Assembly: GCA_964414595.1 (NCBI GenBank)
Contig: CAYPXJ010000044.1
Span: 1 to 12,694 of the forward strand
Reading direction: 5' to 3'
Source of the DNA: CAYPXJ01 sp964414595
GTDB taxonomy: Bacteria > Pseudomonadota > Alphaproteobacteria > Rickettsiales > CAIJLX01
Length of the DNA: 12,694 nt
Of this stretch, positions 6,865 through 12,694 are shown piece by piece. Numbering within the stretch: position 1 is the first letter of the stretch; every line of letters begins with the position of its first letter. The notes under the pieces were generated by a model that saw only the letters and a list, made by a program, of their open reading frames with translations, did not search any database and had not been told where the DNA came from. The position numbers and the translations under genes were made by a program.

Positions 6865-7296
6865 ATGCGTCATAACATCGCACTTAAGAAAATGCAGCGC
6901 CCAACCGCGCATCGCTCTGCACTCTTAAAGAATCTCGCTATTTCGCTCATCGAACATGAGCAGATTGTGACCACGCTTCCCAAGGCGAAATCCCTGCGTC
7001 CGTATGTGGAAAAGCTGGTAACGATTGCGAAAAATAAAGGTCTGCATGCACGCCGCCAGTTAGTTTCCACGCTGCAACATCAGGAAACGGTAGAAAAACT
7101 GATTGCCACTCTGGGTGCGCGCTATGCGAAGCGTCCCGGTGGTTACACCCGCATTATGAAAGCCGGTTTCCGTACGGGTGATAGCGCTGCAATGGCGGTG
7201 ATTGAATTTGTGGATCGTGATGTTCAAGCGAAGGGCAAACGCGACTACGAGATTCTGCAAGCGCGTAAGGCAGCTGAAGAAGCAGCTCAAGCCTAA
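6865..7296 (+). CDS. rplQ: 50S ribosomal protein L17
   Basis: L17 lies near the peptide exit tunnel on the back of the 50S subunit. The product is 143 residues. Family marks are the MRH start, RPTAHRSALLKNLA, then LIEHEQIVTTLPKAKSLRPYVEKLVTIAK, and the C-terminal GGYTRIMKAGFRTGDSAAMAVIEFVDR. The last dozen residues are Ala- and Glu-rich. The ribosome binding site AAGGAAGG (6852-6859) is among the best in the window. It is the last gene of the alpha operon; the stop TAA lies inside a short inverted repeat (7294-7312). Confidence 0.97.
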   Translation: MRHNIALKKMQRPTAHRSALLKNLAISLIEHEQIVTTLPKAKSLRPYVEKLVTIAKNKGLHARRQLVSTLQHQETVEKLIATLGARYAKRPGGYTRIMKAGFRTGDSAAMAVIEFVDRDVQAKGKRDYEILQARKAAEEAAQA

Positions 7297-7312
7297 TTAC
7301 TTATCGTAATTA
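7294..7312. repeat. Perfect 7-bp inverted repeat at the rplQ stop
   Basis: TAATTAC (7294-7300) and GTAATTA (7306-7312) are exact reverse complements around a 5-base loop TTATC. The left arm starts with the rplQ stop codon. The arms are AT-rich and no T-run follows, so it is a poor intrinsic terminator by the usual criteria. It could be a weak 3' hairpin that protects the mRNA end, or an operator-like site; neither can be shown from sequence. Confidence 0.45.
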
Positions 7313-7327
7313 CCTATCGAATTCTTA

Positions 7328-7355
7328 TTGAGTTTTATCCTGAATAGGATACAAA
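7328..7355 (+). promoter_or_regulatory. Weak candidate promoter for the pal gene block
   Basis: In the 115-base gap before pal, TTGAGT (7328-7333) and TACAAA (7350-7355) are 16 bases apart, the same spacing as the alpha-operon promoter, each matching the sigma70 consensus at four of six positions. Transcription would begin near 7362 and give a leader of about 50 bases with a good ribosome binding site. Matches this weak arise by chance, so the call rests mainly on position between two functional blocks. Confidence 0.25.
7336..7351. repeat. 6-bp hairpin TATCCT/AGGATA in the rplQ-pal gap
   Basis: TATCCT (7336-7341) and AGGATA (7346-7351) are exact reverse complements around the loop GAAT. The hairpin overlaps the spacer of the weak promoter candidate and is not followed by a T-run. 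It may be an operator-like dyad, a small terminator stem or chance. Confidence 0.35.
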
Positions 7356-7364
7356 GGATGGTGT

Positions 7365-7390
7365 CGAGAAATTCTCGCGTCATCTCGCGT
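7365..7390. repeat. Small dyad overlapping a tandem octamer before pal
   Basis: CGAGAA (7365-7370) pairs with TTCTCG (7372-7377). Overlapping the right arm, the octamer TCTCGCGT occurs twice, at 7373-7380 and 7383-7390, 10 bases apart start to start. This lies 20-45 bases before the pal start codon, in the predicted 5' leader or promoter-proximal DNA. The function is unknown. Confidence 0.4.
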
Positions 7391-7411
7391 TAACCCATGT
7401 AGGAGGAATTC

Positions 7412-7918
7412 ATGCGTAAGTTATTAACCGTTGTTTCACTGGCTGTTCTGGTTGCTGCGTGCAGCGATACCGAAGAAGATAAAGCGGCCATGCAGCCCAC
7501 CAATCAGCAAAGCATTAACCAAGGTGTTTATTCTCGCCAGCTGAGCGATATCGTTCCCGGCTCGCAGGAAGATCTCGTTACCAACGTGGGTGACCGTGTA
7601 TTCTTCGGATATGATAGCGCCACGCTTGATGATAACTCGCAGCGTACTTTGCAGCGCCAGGCAGATTGGCTGGCGGCGAATCCCTTCGTAAATATCACGA
7701 TCGAAGGCCATTGCGATGAGCGCGGCACACGCGAATACAACCTCGCCCTCGGCGAACGCCGTGCGAACGCGGTGAAGCAATATCTTACCAGCCTCGGCGT
7801 AAGCCCGTCGCGCGTTTCGACCATCAGCTATGGTAAAGAGCGTCCGGTGGATCTCGGTGGCGATGATGCTGCGTGGAGCAAAAACCGCCGTGGCGTAACG
7901 GTTGTAACCAACAACTAA
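7412..7918 (+). CDS. pal: Peptidoglycan-associated lipoprotein Pal
   Basis: Outer-membrane lipoprotein that binds peptidoglycan and is pulled to the division site by the Tol motor, holding outer membrane and wall together during constriction. The product is 168 residues. Residues 1-16 are a lipoprotein signal peptide ending in the lipobox VAAC, with Cys17 as the acylated residue. After a short linker comes an OmpA-like domain (about residues 52-165), seen as VFFGYDSATL, then the cell-wall-binding stretch EGHCDERGTREYNLALGERRANAV, then SYGKERPV and NRRGV. A strong ribosome binding site, AGGAGG (7401-7406), precedes the ATG. tolQRAB is not upstream; rplQ is. cpoB follows after 15 bases. Confidence 0.97.
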   Translation: MRKLLTVVSLAVLVAACSDTEEDKAAMQPTNQQSINQGVYSRQLSDIVPGSQEDLVTNVGDRVFFGYDSATLDDNSQRTLQRQADWLAANPFVNITIEGHCDERGTREYNLALGERRANAVKQYLTSLGVSPSRVSTISYGKERPVDLGGDDAAWSKNRRGVTVVTNN

Positions 7919-7933
7919 TTTTCAAGGATCTGT

Positions 7934-8914
7934 ATGCGTAAGCTTGGGCTGTTCGCGATTGGGTTAACGCTCTGCGCGGCAACCACGGCGCTTGCACAGC
8001 AAACGGATTTTTCCGAACAGCGGCTTTATGATCGGCTCGATCGTGTTGAGCGTGAGCTGATTAACGTGCAACGCGAAGTATTCCAGAAGCAGGCAGCTCC
8101 CGCAGCGGCGGGAGCCCCGGCTCCGGCGGGTGCTGCGCTACCGCTGCGTAAGAAGAAAAGCAATGGCGAAGCGGGCGAGGTCGATATCGACGCGCTTGCC
8201 GCGCATGTGGAAGCACAACAGCAGATGATCGCCGATATTCAGGCCCGTCTCGGCCAGATTGAAGAAGGCGTGCGTACGCTGACCGGTGCGGTAGAGCAAG
8301 TGCAGTTCGATAACACGAAAATCCGCGATGAATTCAAGCAATATTCGCAGGATGTCGATTTCCGCCTGAAGGGTGGTGTGGCGGCTACGCCAAAAGCGGC
8401 AGCTGACGCCAAAAAACAGGATGGTTTTGACGACGGCACGCAGGTATTAGGCACGATCGTTGTCGATGAAAAAGCCGGCGGAAAAACGGAAGAAATCACC
8501 AAAGATTCGCCGAAAACCGACGACGAAGCGCAAAAACTCTATGATCTCTCTTTTGCGCAACTGAAAGACGGCAAATATGGTGACGCGCAAAAAGGTTTCG
8601 AGAAATTCGTAGTGGAATATCCGAAGCATAACCTTTTGAGTAATGCGTTTTATTGGCTGGGTGAAAGCCACTTCGCGCGCAAAGAATACGAGGCTGCTGC
8701 GGTGGAATTCCTAAAGGGTTATAAGGCGCAGCCACAAGGTTCCAAAGCGCCGGATAGTATGCTGAAGCTTGCGGTTTCGCTCTCGGCGGTGCAAAAAGAG
8801 CAGGAAGCGTGCACGGTGTACGCGAAGCTCGATAAGGAATATCCGAATGCGAATGTCTCCATCAAACGCCGCGCGGAAATTGAGAAAACCAAGCTCAAAT
8901 GCAGCACGCGCTGA
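7934..8914 (+). CDS. cpoB: Tol-Pal coordinator CpoB (YbgF), periplasmic TPR protein
   Basis: Periplasmic protein that in E. coli binds TolA and PBP1B and couples wall synthesis to outer-membrane constriction. The product is 326 residues. A Sec signal peptide covers residues 1-21 (hydrophobic core, then TALA cut before Gln22). A coiled coil follows (about 27-55), a low-complexity Ala-Pro linker, a second coiled coil (about 80-150) and a variable linker with the LGTIVVDE segment. The C-terminal domain (about 197-318) is made of tetratricopeptide repeats: KLYDLSFAQLKDGKYGDAQKGF, the typical NAFYWLGESHFARKEYEAA, then APDSMLKLAVSL. AAGGA (7924-7928) supports the start. Its 3' end probably overlaps tilS. 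Confidence 0.94.
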   Translation: MRKLGLFAIGLTLCAATTALAQQTDFSEQRLYDRLDRVERELINVQREVFQKQAAPAAAGAPAPAGAALPLRKKKSNGEAGEVDIDALAAHVEAQQQMIADIQARLGQIEEGVRTLTGAVEQVQFDNTKIRDEFKQYSQDVDFRLKGGVAATPKAAADAKKQDGFDDGTQVLGTIVVDEKAGGKTEEITKDSPKTDDEAQKLYDLSFAQLKDGKYGDAQKGFEKFVVEYPKHNLLSNAFYWLGESHFARKEYEAAAVEFLKGYKAQPQGSKAPDSMLKLAVSLSAVQKEQEACTVYAKLDKEYPNANVSIKRRAEIEKTKLKCSTR

Positions 8915-10001
8915 TGCGCTTGCTTCCTATGCGGACGCGCAATTTGATACTCTCCTAAAAAAATATACATCCATCGCCATCGCGGTTTCCGGCGGGGCGG
9001 ATAGTATGGCGCTTACCTTGCTTGCGGCGGAGTGGGCACAAAAAAACGGCATTACATTTACGGCATATACGGTGGATCACCGCATGCGGCCGGAATCTTC
9101 TGATGAGGCGCAGATGGTTAATGCCTGGTTGAAATCGCACGGTATTGCGCATAAAATTCTTACCAGCCACGCCGAAAAACCTGAAGTAAACCGACAGGAA
9201 TGGGCGCGGAAATTACGTTATCGCCTCTTGCTTGATGCGTGCCATGCGGCAGGGCATACAGATTTGCTGCTCGCGCATCACCGGCAGGATCAGATCGAAA
9301 CCTATCTGCTACGCAAACAGCGTGGTAGCGCCGATTACGGCCTCGCCTGTATGCCGGTGACGGCGGAGCGAGAAGGCGTCACATTGGTTCGGCCATTTCT
9401 AGGTGTTCCTAAAAAAGATTTGCAAGCTTACCTAGAATATAGCGGGCAAATCTGGGTAGAGGATCCCAGCAATCAGGATATAAACTACGCGCGCACGAAA
9501 ATTCGGCGCATGCCGCTTTCAATACAGGCGCAAGCACGCATTGAAGCGGATATTTTGCGTTGCGGCGCGCAGCGAGCGGCGTTGGATGCAAACGTGGAGC
9601 ACTTTTTTCAACAGCATGTGCAGGAAAAAAGCAATGCGCTTGTTCTTGCTAAAAAAGCGCTGTTTTCTGCGGCAGAAGATGTACAGTTTTTTGTGCTTTG
9701 GCATAGTGTGAGCGCTGTCACGGGTCGCGATACCCCTTTGCGCGGCAGTCAGGTAAGTTCGCTGCTTAAGCGGCTGGCCGCAGGAGAGCAAAAAACCACC
9801 CTTTCAGGCTGTCTTGTTACCCAGGATGAGGCAAACTTAATTTTCAGCCAAGAATTAAAGGCACAGATCAAAGGGTTACGCGGGCAAAAAAATCTCGAAA
9901 AACCTATTGAAGATCGCTACGTAAAGCCCCATCTTAGAAAAAGAAACAGGGTTCTCATTACCCCGTTTGCATATTTTAAAGGTCCGATTTTTAGCGCGTA
10001 G
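8847..10001 (+). CDS. tilS: tRNA(Ile)-lysidine synthetase TilS
   Basis: Uses ATP and lysine to convert cytidine 34 of the CAU-anticodon tRNA-Ile to lysidine, so that it reads AUA and is charged with isoleucine. The PP-loop ATPase signature SGGADS is at residues 48-53, followed by VDHRMRPES, then HHRQDQIETYLLRKQRGS (residue 144 on) and the later EDPSN motif. The HHxDDQxET motif has Gln at the first Asp. No start codon exists in frame between the cpoB stop and the P-loop, so the start must lie inside cpoB. ATG 8847 is chosen because AAGGA (8834-8838) is 8 bases upstream; ATG 8853 or TTG 8880 are alternatives. At about 384 residues it is shorter than the E. coli enzyme (432), with a reduced C-terminal part. 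Confidence 0.88.
   Translation: MRMSPSNAARKLRKPSSNAARADALASYADAQFDTLLKKYTSIAIAVSGGADSMALTLLAAEWAQKNGITFTAYTVDHRMRPESSDEAQMVNAWLKSHGIAHKILTSHAEKPEVNRQEWARKLRYRLLLDACHAAGHTDLLLAHHRQDQIETYLLRKQRGSADYGLACMPVTAEREGVTLVRPFLGVPKKDLQAYLEYSGQIWVEDPSNQDINYARTKIRRMPLSIQAQARIEADILRCGAQRAALDANVEHFFQQHVQEKSNALVLAKKALFSAAEDVQFFVLWHSVSAVTGRDTPLRGSQVSSLLKRLAAGEQKTTLSGCLVTQDEANLIFSQELKAQIKGLRGQKNLEKPIEDRYVKPHLRKRNRVLITPFAYFKGPIFSA
9907..9934 (+). promoter_or_regulatory. Sigma32 (RpoH)-like heat-shock promoter for ftsH
   Basis: Within the last 100 bases of tilS lie TTGAA (9907-9911) and CCCCATCT (9927-9934), 15 bases apart. The E. coli heat-shock consensus is CTTGAA, 13-15 bases, then CCCCATNT, so only the first base of the -35 box differs. 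Read with the alphaproteobacterial form (CTTG, 17-18 bases, CYTAT), the spacing also fits with two mismatches. It would start transcription near 9942, about 70 bases before ftsH, a gene under sigma32 control in E. coli. Position and match together make chance less likely, but it lies inside coding sequence. Confidence 0.5.
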
Positions 10002-10011
10002 AAAGTAGTGT

Positions 10012-11931
10012 ATGGGCGGTTTTTTCAAGAATATTGGGGTATGGATTGTTTTGCTGTTGGCGATTGTTTTCGGCTATCAGCTGATTGCAGGCAGTGTGGA
10101 TAAAGGCGCTACTAAGCTTGCCTTCTCCGATTTTTTAACGGAAGTCGATGCGGGCCAGGTGCAGGAAGTCACCATTCAGGGCCGCAATGTAGAAGGCAAA
10201 CGCGCTAATGGTTCGGCTTTTACAACCTACGCACCGGATTATCCGGGCTTGGTTGATAATCTGCGCGGTAAAGGCGTTCGTATTAACGCGGAGCCGGTGG
10301 AAAACGCGATGAATTCCTTCTGGGGTATCCTGCTTTCCTGGTTTCCGATTCTTCTGTTTATCGGCCTGTGGATTTATTTCATGCGGCAGATGCAAGGCGG
10401 TGGCGGGAAAGCGATGGGCTTCGGCAAATCGCGTGCGCGCCTGCTGACGGAGAAGGAAGGCAAAGTCACCTTCGCCGATGTCGCCGGGATTGAAGAGGCA
10501 AAAGAAGAACTGCAAGAGATCGTCGAATTTCTTAAAGACCCGCGTAAATTTCAGAAGCTTGGCGGGAAAATTCCGAAAGGTGCGCTGCTCGTTGGCCCTC
10601 CGGGTACGGGTAAAACCTTGCTTGCGCGCGCGATTGCGGGCGAAGCGAATGTGCCATTCTTTTCGATTTCCGGTTCCGATTTCGTGGAAATGTTTGTGGG
10701 CGTGGGTGCCAGCCGTGTGCGCGATATGTTCGAGCAAGGCAAGCGCAACGCACCGTGCCTGATTTTTATTGATGAGATTGACGCGGTAGGTCGCCATCGC
10801 GGTGCCGGTCTTGGCGGTGGCAATGACGAGCGTGAGCAAACGCTCAACCAGTTGCTCGTCGAAATGGATGGTTTTGAAGCCAATGAAGGCGTTATCATTA
10901 TCGCGGCAACGAACCGCCCCGATGTGCTAGATCCCGCGCTATTACGCCCCGGTCGTTTTGATCGCCAGATCGTGGTAAGCGCGCCCGATATTCAGGGCCG
11001 CGAAAAAATTCTCGAAGTACATACACGCAAAATACCGCTCGCGCCGGATGTGAAACTGCGCACGATTGCACGCGGCACGCCGGGTTTTTCGGGGGCGGAT
11101 CTCTCCAATTTGGTAAACGAGGCGGCGCTACTTGCGGCGCGGCGTAATAAAAAATTCGTTACCATGACGGAGATGGAAGACGCCAAAGATAAGGTTATGA
11201 TGGGCGCGGAACGTCGTTCCATGGTTATGAGCGATGAAGAAAAAGAGCTCACCGCCTATCACGAAGCAGGCCATGCGATTGTGGCGCTCAACATGGAGGC
11301 TTCAGACCCAATACATAAAGCTACCATCATTCCGCGCGGGCGCGCGCTGGGTATGGTGATGCGTTTGCCGGAGCGCGATCGTCTTTCGGTCACGCGTGAA
11401 AAACTTAAGGCTGATCTTGCGGTGGCAATGGGCGGCCGCGTGGCGGAGGAACTGATTTTCGGTTATGAAAAAGTTACCAGTGGGGCTTCGTCGGATATTC
11501 GTTATGCCACGAGCATGGCGCGCAGCATGGTCACAAGCTGGGGCATGAGCGATAAAATAGGCCCACTCTATCACGGCGATGACCAGGAAGAAGTTTTCCT
11601 TGGTCAAGCGATCGTAAAGCAGCGCGCAACTTCGGAAAAAACGGCAGATCTTATCGATGCGGAAGTGAAGGATATTGTGGATGCCGGTTATACGATGGCA
11701 AAGAAAATCCTCAAAGAGCGCATGAAAGATCTTCACAAACTTGCAAAGGGTTTGCTCGAATATGAAACGTTGAGCGGCGATGAAATTAAAGATTTGCTGG
11801 CGGGCAAAAAAATTGAGCGTCCGACAGACGAAACCTTTGAGCAGGATAAACCTAAAAAATCCTCTCTGCCAAAACGCTCGCGCACAAAGGGTGATGAGGG
11901 TCCAGCGGGTGCTAAGCCTGTAGGAGCTTAA
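10012..11931 (+). CDS. ftsH: ATP-dependent zinc metalloprotease FtsH
   Basis: Hexameric inner-membrane AAA protease that extracts and degrades faulty membrane proteins and, in E. coli, RpoH and LpxC. The product is 639 residues. One membrane helix is at about 8-27, a small periplasmic domain follows, and a second helix is at about 103-124. The AAA domain has Walker A GPPGTGKT (195-202), Walker B LIFIDEIDA (Asp254, Glu255), pore loop FVG, and the second region of homology ATNRPDVLDPALLRPGRFDR. The protease has HEAGH (417-421) with Asp495 in SSDIRYAT as the likely third zinc ligand. The C-terminal tail after about 605 is Lys- and Pro-rich. The start has no good ribosome binding site and lies 10 bases after tilS. 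Confidence 0.98.
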   Translation: MGGFFKNIGVWIVLLLAIVFGYQLIAGSVDKGATKLAFSDFLTEVDAGQVQEVTIQGRNVEGKRANGSAFTTYAPDYPGLVDNLRGKGVRINAEPVENAMNSFWGILLSWFPILLFIGLWIYFMRQMQGGGGKAMGFGKSRARLLTEKEGKVTFADVAGIEEAKEELQEIVEFLKDPRKFQKLGGKIPKGALLVGPPGTGKTLLARAIAGEANVPFFSISGSDFVEMFVGVGASRVRDMFEQGKRNAPCLIFIDEIDAVGRHRGAGLGGGNDEREQTLNQLLVEMDGFEANEGVIIIAATNRPDVLDPALLRPGRFDRQIVVSAPDIQGREKILEVHTRKIPLAPDVKLRTIARGTPGFSGADLSNLVNEAALLAARRNKKFVTMTEMEDAKDKVMMGAERRSMVMSDEEKELTAYHEAGHAIVALNMEASDPIHKATIIPRGRALGMVMRLPERDRLSVTREKLKADLAVAMGGRVAEELIFGYEKVTSGASSDIRYATSMARSMVTSWGMSDKIGPLYHGDDQEEVFLGQAIVKQRATSEKTADLIDAEVKDIVDAGYTMAKKILKERMKDLHKLAKGLLEYETLSGDEIKDLLAGKKIERPTDETFEQDKPKKSSLPKRSRTKGDEGPAGAKPVGA

Positions 11932-11940
11932 TAATTTTGC

Positions 11941-12694
11941 ATGATTAAGCGTCGTTATTTCGGCACGGACGGTGTACGCGGCAAGGCTAACGAGTCGCCG
12001 ATGGATGCCGTAACCGCGATGCGTATTGGCATGGCTGCGGGACATTATTTCATGCAAAAGCGCCGTGCCCGTGATGGACGGCACCGCGTCGTGATGGGAA
12101 AGGATACGCGACTTTCCGGTTACATGCTGGAGCAAGCGCTCACGGCGGGTTTTCTTTCGGTCGGTATGGATGTGATGCTGCTCGGTCCTGTGCCGACGCC
12201 AGCGGTAGCCATGCTCACTAAATCCTTGCGTGCGGATCTGGGTGTCATGATATCGGCCTCGCATAATCCTTATGACGATAACGGTATCAAACTTTTTGAT
12301 TACGAGGGCGCGAAGCTTTCAGATGAGGTGGAGCAGACCATCGAATCCTTGATGGAAAAGCCGCTCGAAAAACTTGCGGCGGAATCCAAAAATCTTGGTC
12401 GTGCAAAGCGTATTGATGACGCGGCAGGCCGCTATGTGGAATTTGTGAAGCAAACTTTTCCGCGCGGCAAAAGCTTGGCTGGGCTTAAAATTGTTTTGGA
12501 TTGCGCACACGGTGCGGCTTATAAAATGGGCCCGGAAATTCTATGGGAACTTGGGGCGGAAGTGATTCCGCTCGGCGTGCAGCCGGATGGTTTTAACATT
12601 AATGCCGGTTGCGGTTCTACAGCACCGGAGTTGCTATGCAAAACGGTGCGCGAGAAAAAAGCGCATATTGGCCTTGCGCTCGACGGAGATGCGG
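11941..12694 (+). CDS. glmM: Phosphoglucosamine mutase GlmM (3' partial)
   Basis: Interconverts glucosamine-6-phosphate and glucosamine-1-phosphate on the way to UDP-GlcNAc for peptidoglycan and lipopolysaccharide. The frame is open from ATG 11941 to the window end, 251 codons of an expected 445-450. It begins MIKRRYFGTDGVRG, the GlmM hallmark. The catalytic phosphoserine loop ISASHNPYDDNGIK is at 104-117, with Ser107 the expected phosphorylated residue. The metal-binding loop begins at Asp248 (DGDA) and is cut by the window edge. It starts 9 bases after ftsH; the only purine-rich site, TAGGAG (11921-11926), is 14 bases upstream inside ftsH, so coupling to ftsH translation is likely. folP, which separates the two genes in E. 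coli, is absent. Confidence 0.97.
   Translation, partial: MIKRRYFGTDGVRGKANESPMDAVTAMRIGMAAGHYFMQKRRARDGRHRVVMGKDTRLSGYMLEQALTAGFLSVGMDVMLLGPVPTPAVAMLTKSLRADLGVMISASHNPYDDNGIKLFDYEGAKLSDEVEQTIESLMEKPLEKLAAESKNLGRAKRIDDAAGRYVEFVKQTFPRGKSLAGLKIVLDCAHGAAYKMGPEILWELGAEVIPLGVQPDGFNINAGCGSTAPELLCKTVREKKAHIGLALDGDA

Noticed and set aside
8769..8846. Upstream extension of tilS to ATG 8769
   Set aside because: The added residues are almost all Arg, Lys, Ser and Cys, as expected of an out-of-frame reading of cpoB, and unlike any TilS N-terminus.
8914..8958. ATG 8914 overlapping the cpoB stop, as the tilS start or a programmed frameshift
   Set aside because: The frame closes after 14 codons, and no slippery heptamer lies before its stop to move ribosomes into the tilS frame.
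1..12694. CRISPR arrays, insertion sequences, tRNA or rRNA genes, phage or defence genes
   Set aside because: None seen. Nearly every base belongs to a recognised housekeeping gene, and the only gaps above 50 bases are 4825-4934 and 7297-7411.

Overview
The window is a run of housekeeping genes, all on the plus strand, with almost no non-coding DNA. It most likely comes from an alphaproteobacterium of moderate GC content (base composition judged by eye, not computed). Four things point there: adk directly follows secY and precedes rpsM, with no rpmJ between; rpsD is absent between rpsK and rpoA; the adenylate kinase is the short form without a zinc-finger LID; and pal-cpoB-tilS-ftsH-glmM is an alphaproteobacterial-style series. 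I cannot name a genus from sequence alone.

Layout. Positions 1-4824 hold the distal spc operon: rpsN (S14, 5' end cut off), rpsH (S8), rplF (L6), rplR (L18), rpsE (S5), rpmD (L30), rplO (L15), secY and adk. A 110-base gap (4825-4934) carries a clear sigma70-type promoter. Positions 4935-7296 hold the alpha operon: rpsM (S13), rpsK (S11), rpoA (RNA polymerase alpha) and rplQ (L17). A 115-base gap (7297-7411) with several short inverted repeats separates this from pal (peptidoglycan-associated lipoprotein), cpoB/ybgF (periplasmic TPR protein), tilS (tRNA-Ile lysidine synthetase), ftsH (membrane AAA protease) and glmM (phosphoglucosamine mutase, 3' end cut off inside its metal-binding loop). These last five are spaced 15 bases or less apart or overlap.

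How the genes work together. The first two blocks make ribosomal subunit proteins, the protein-export channel through which new membrane and periplasmic proteins leave, an adenylate-recycling kinase and the RNA polymerase alpha subunit. The third block serves the envelope and its quality control: Pal and CpoB link outer membrane and peptidoglycan constriction at division, FtsH removes faulty membrane proteins, and GlmM makes the amino-sugar phosphate for peptidoglycan and lipopolysaccharide. TilS modifies the AUA-reading tRNA-Ile.

I found no undescribed biological system, mobile element, CRISPR array or RNA gene. The points most worth a second look are a sigma32-like promoter inside the 3' end of tilS aimed at ftsH, the direct joining of the alpha operon to the pal end of a Tol-Pal cluster with no tolQRAB visible, the repeat-rich gap before pal, the unusual start region of tilS, and the non-standard ends and one substitution in S11 and L15.
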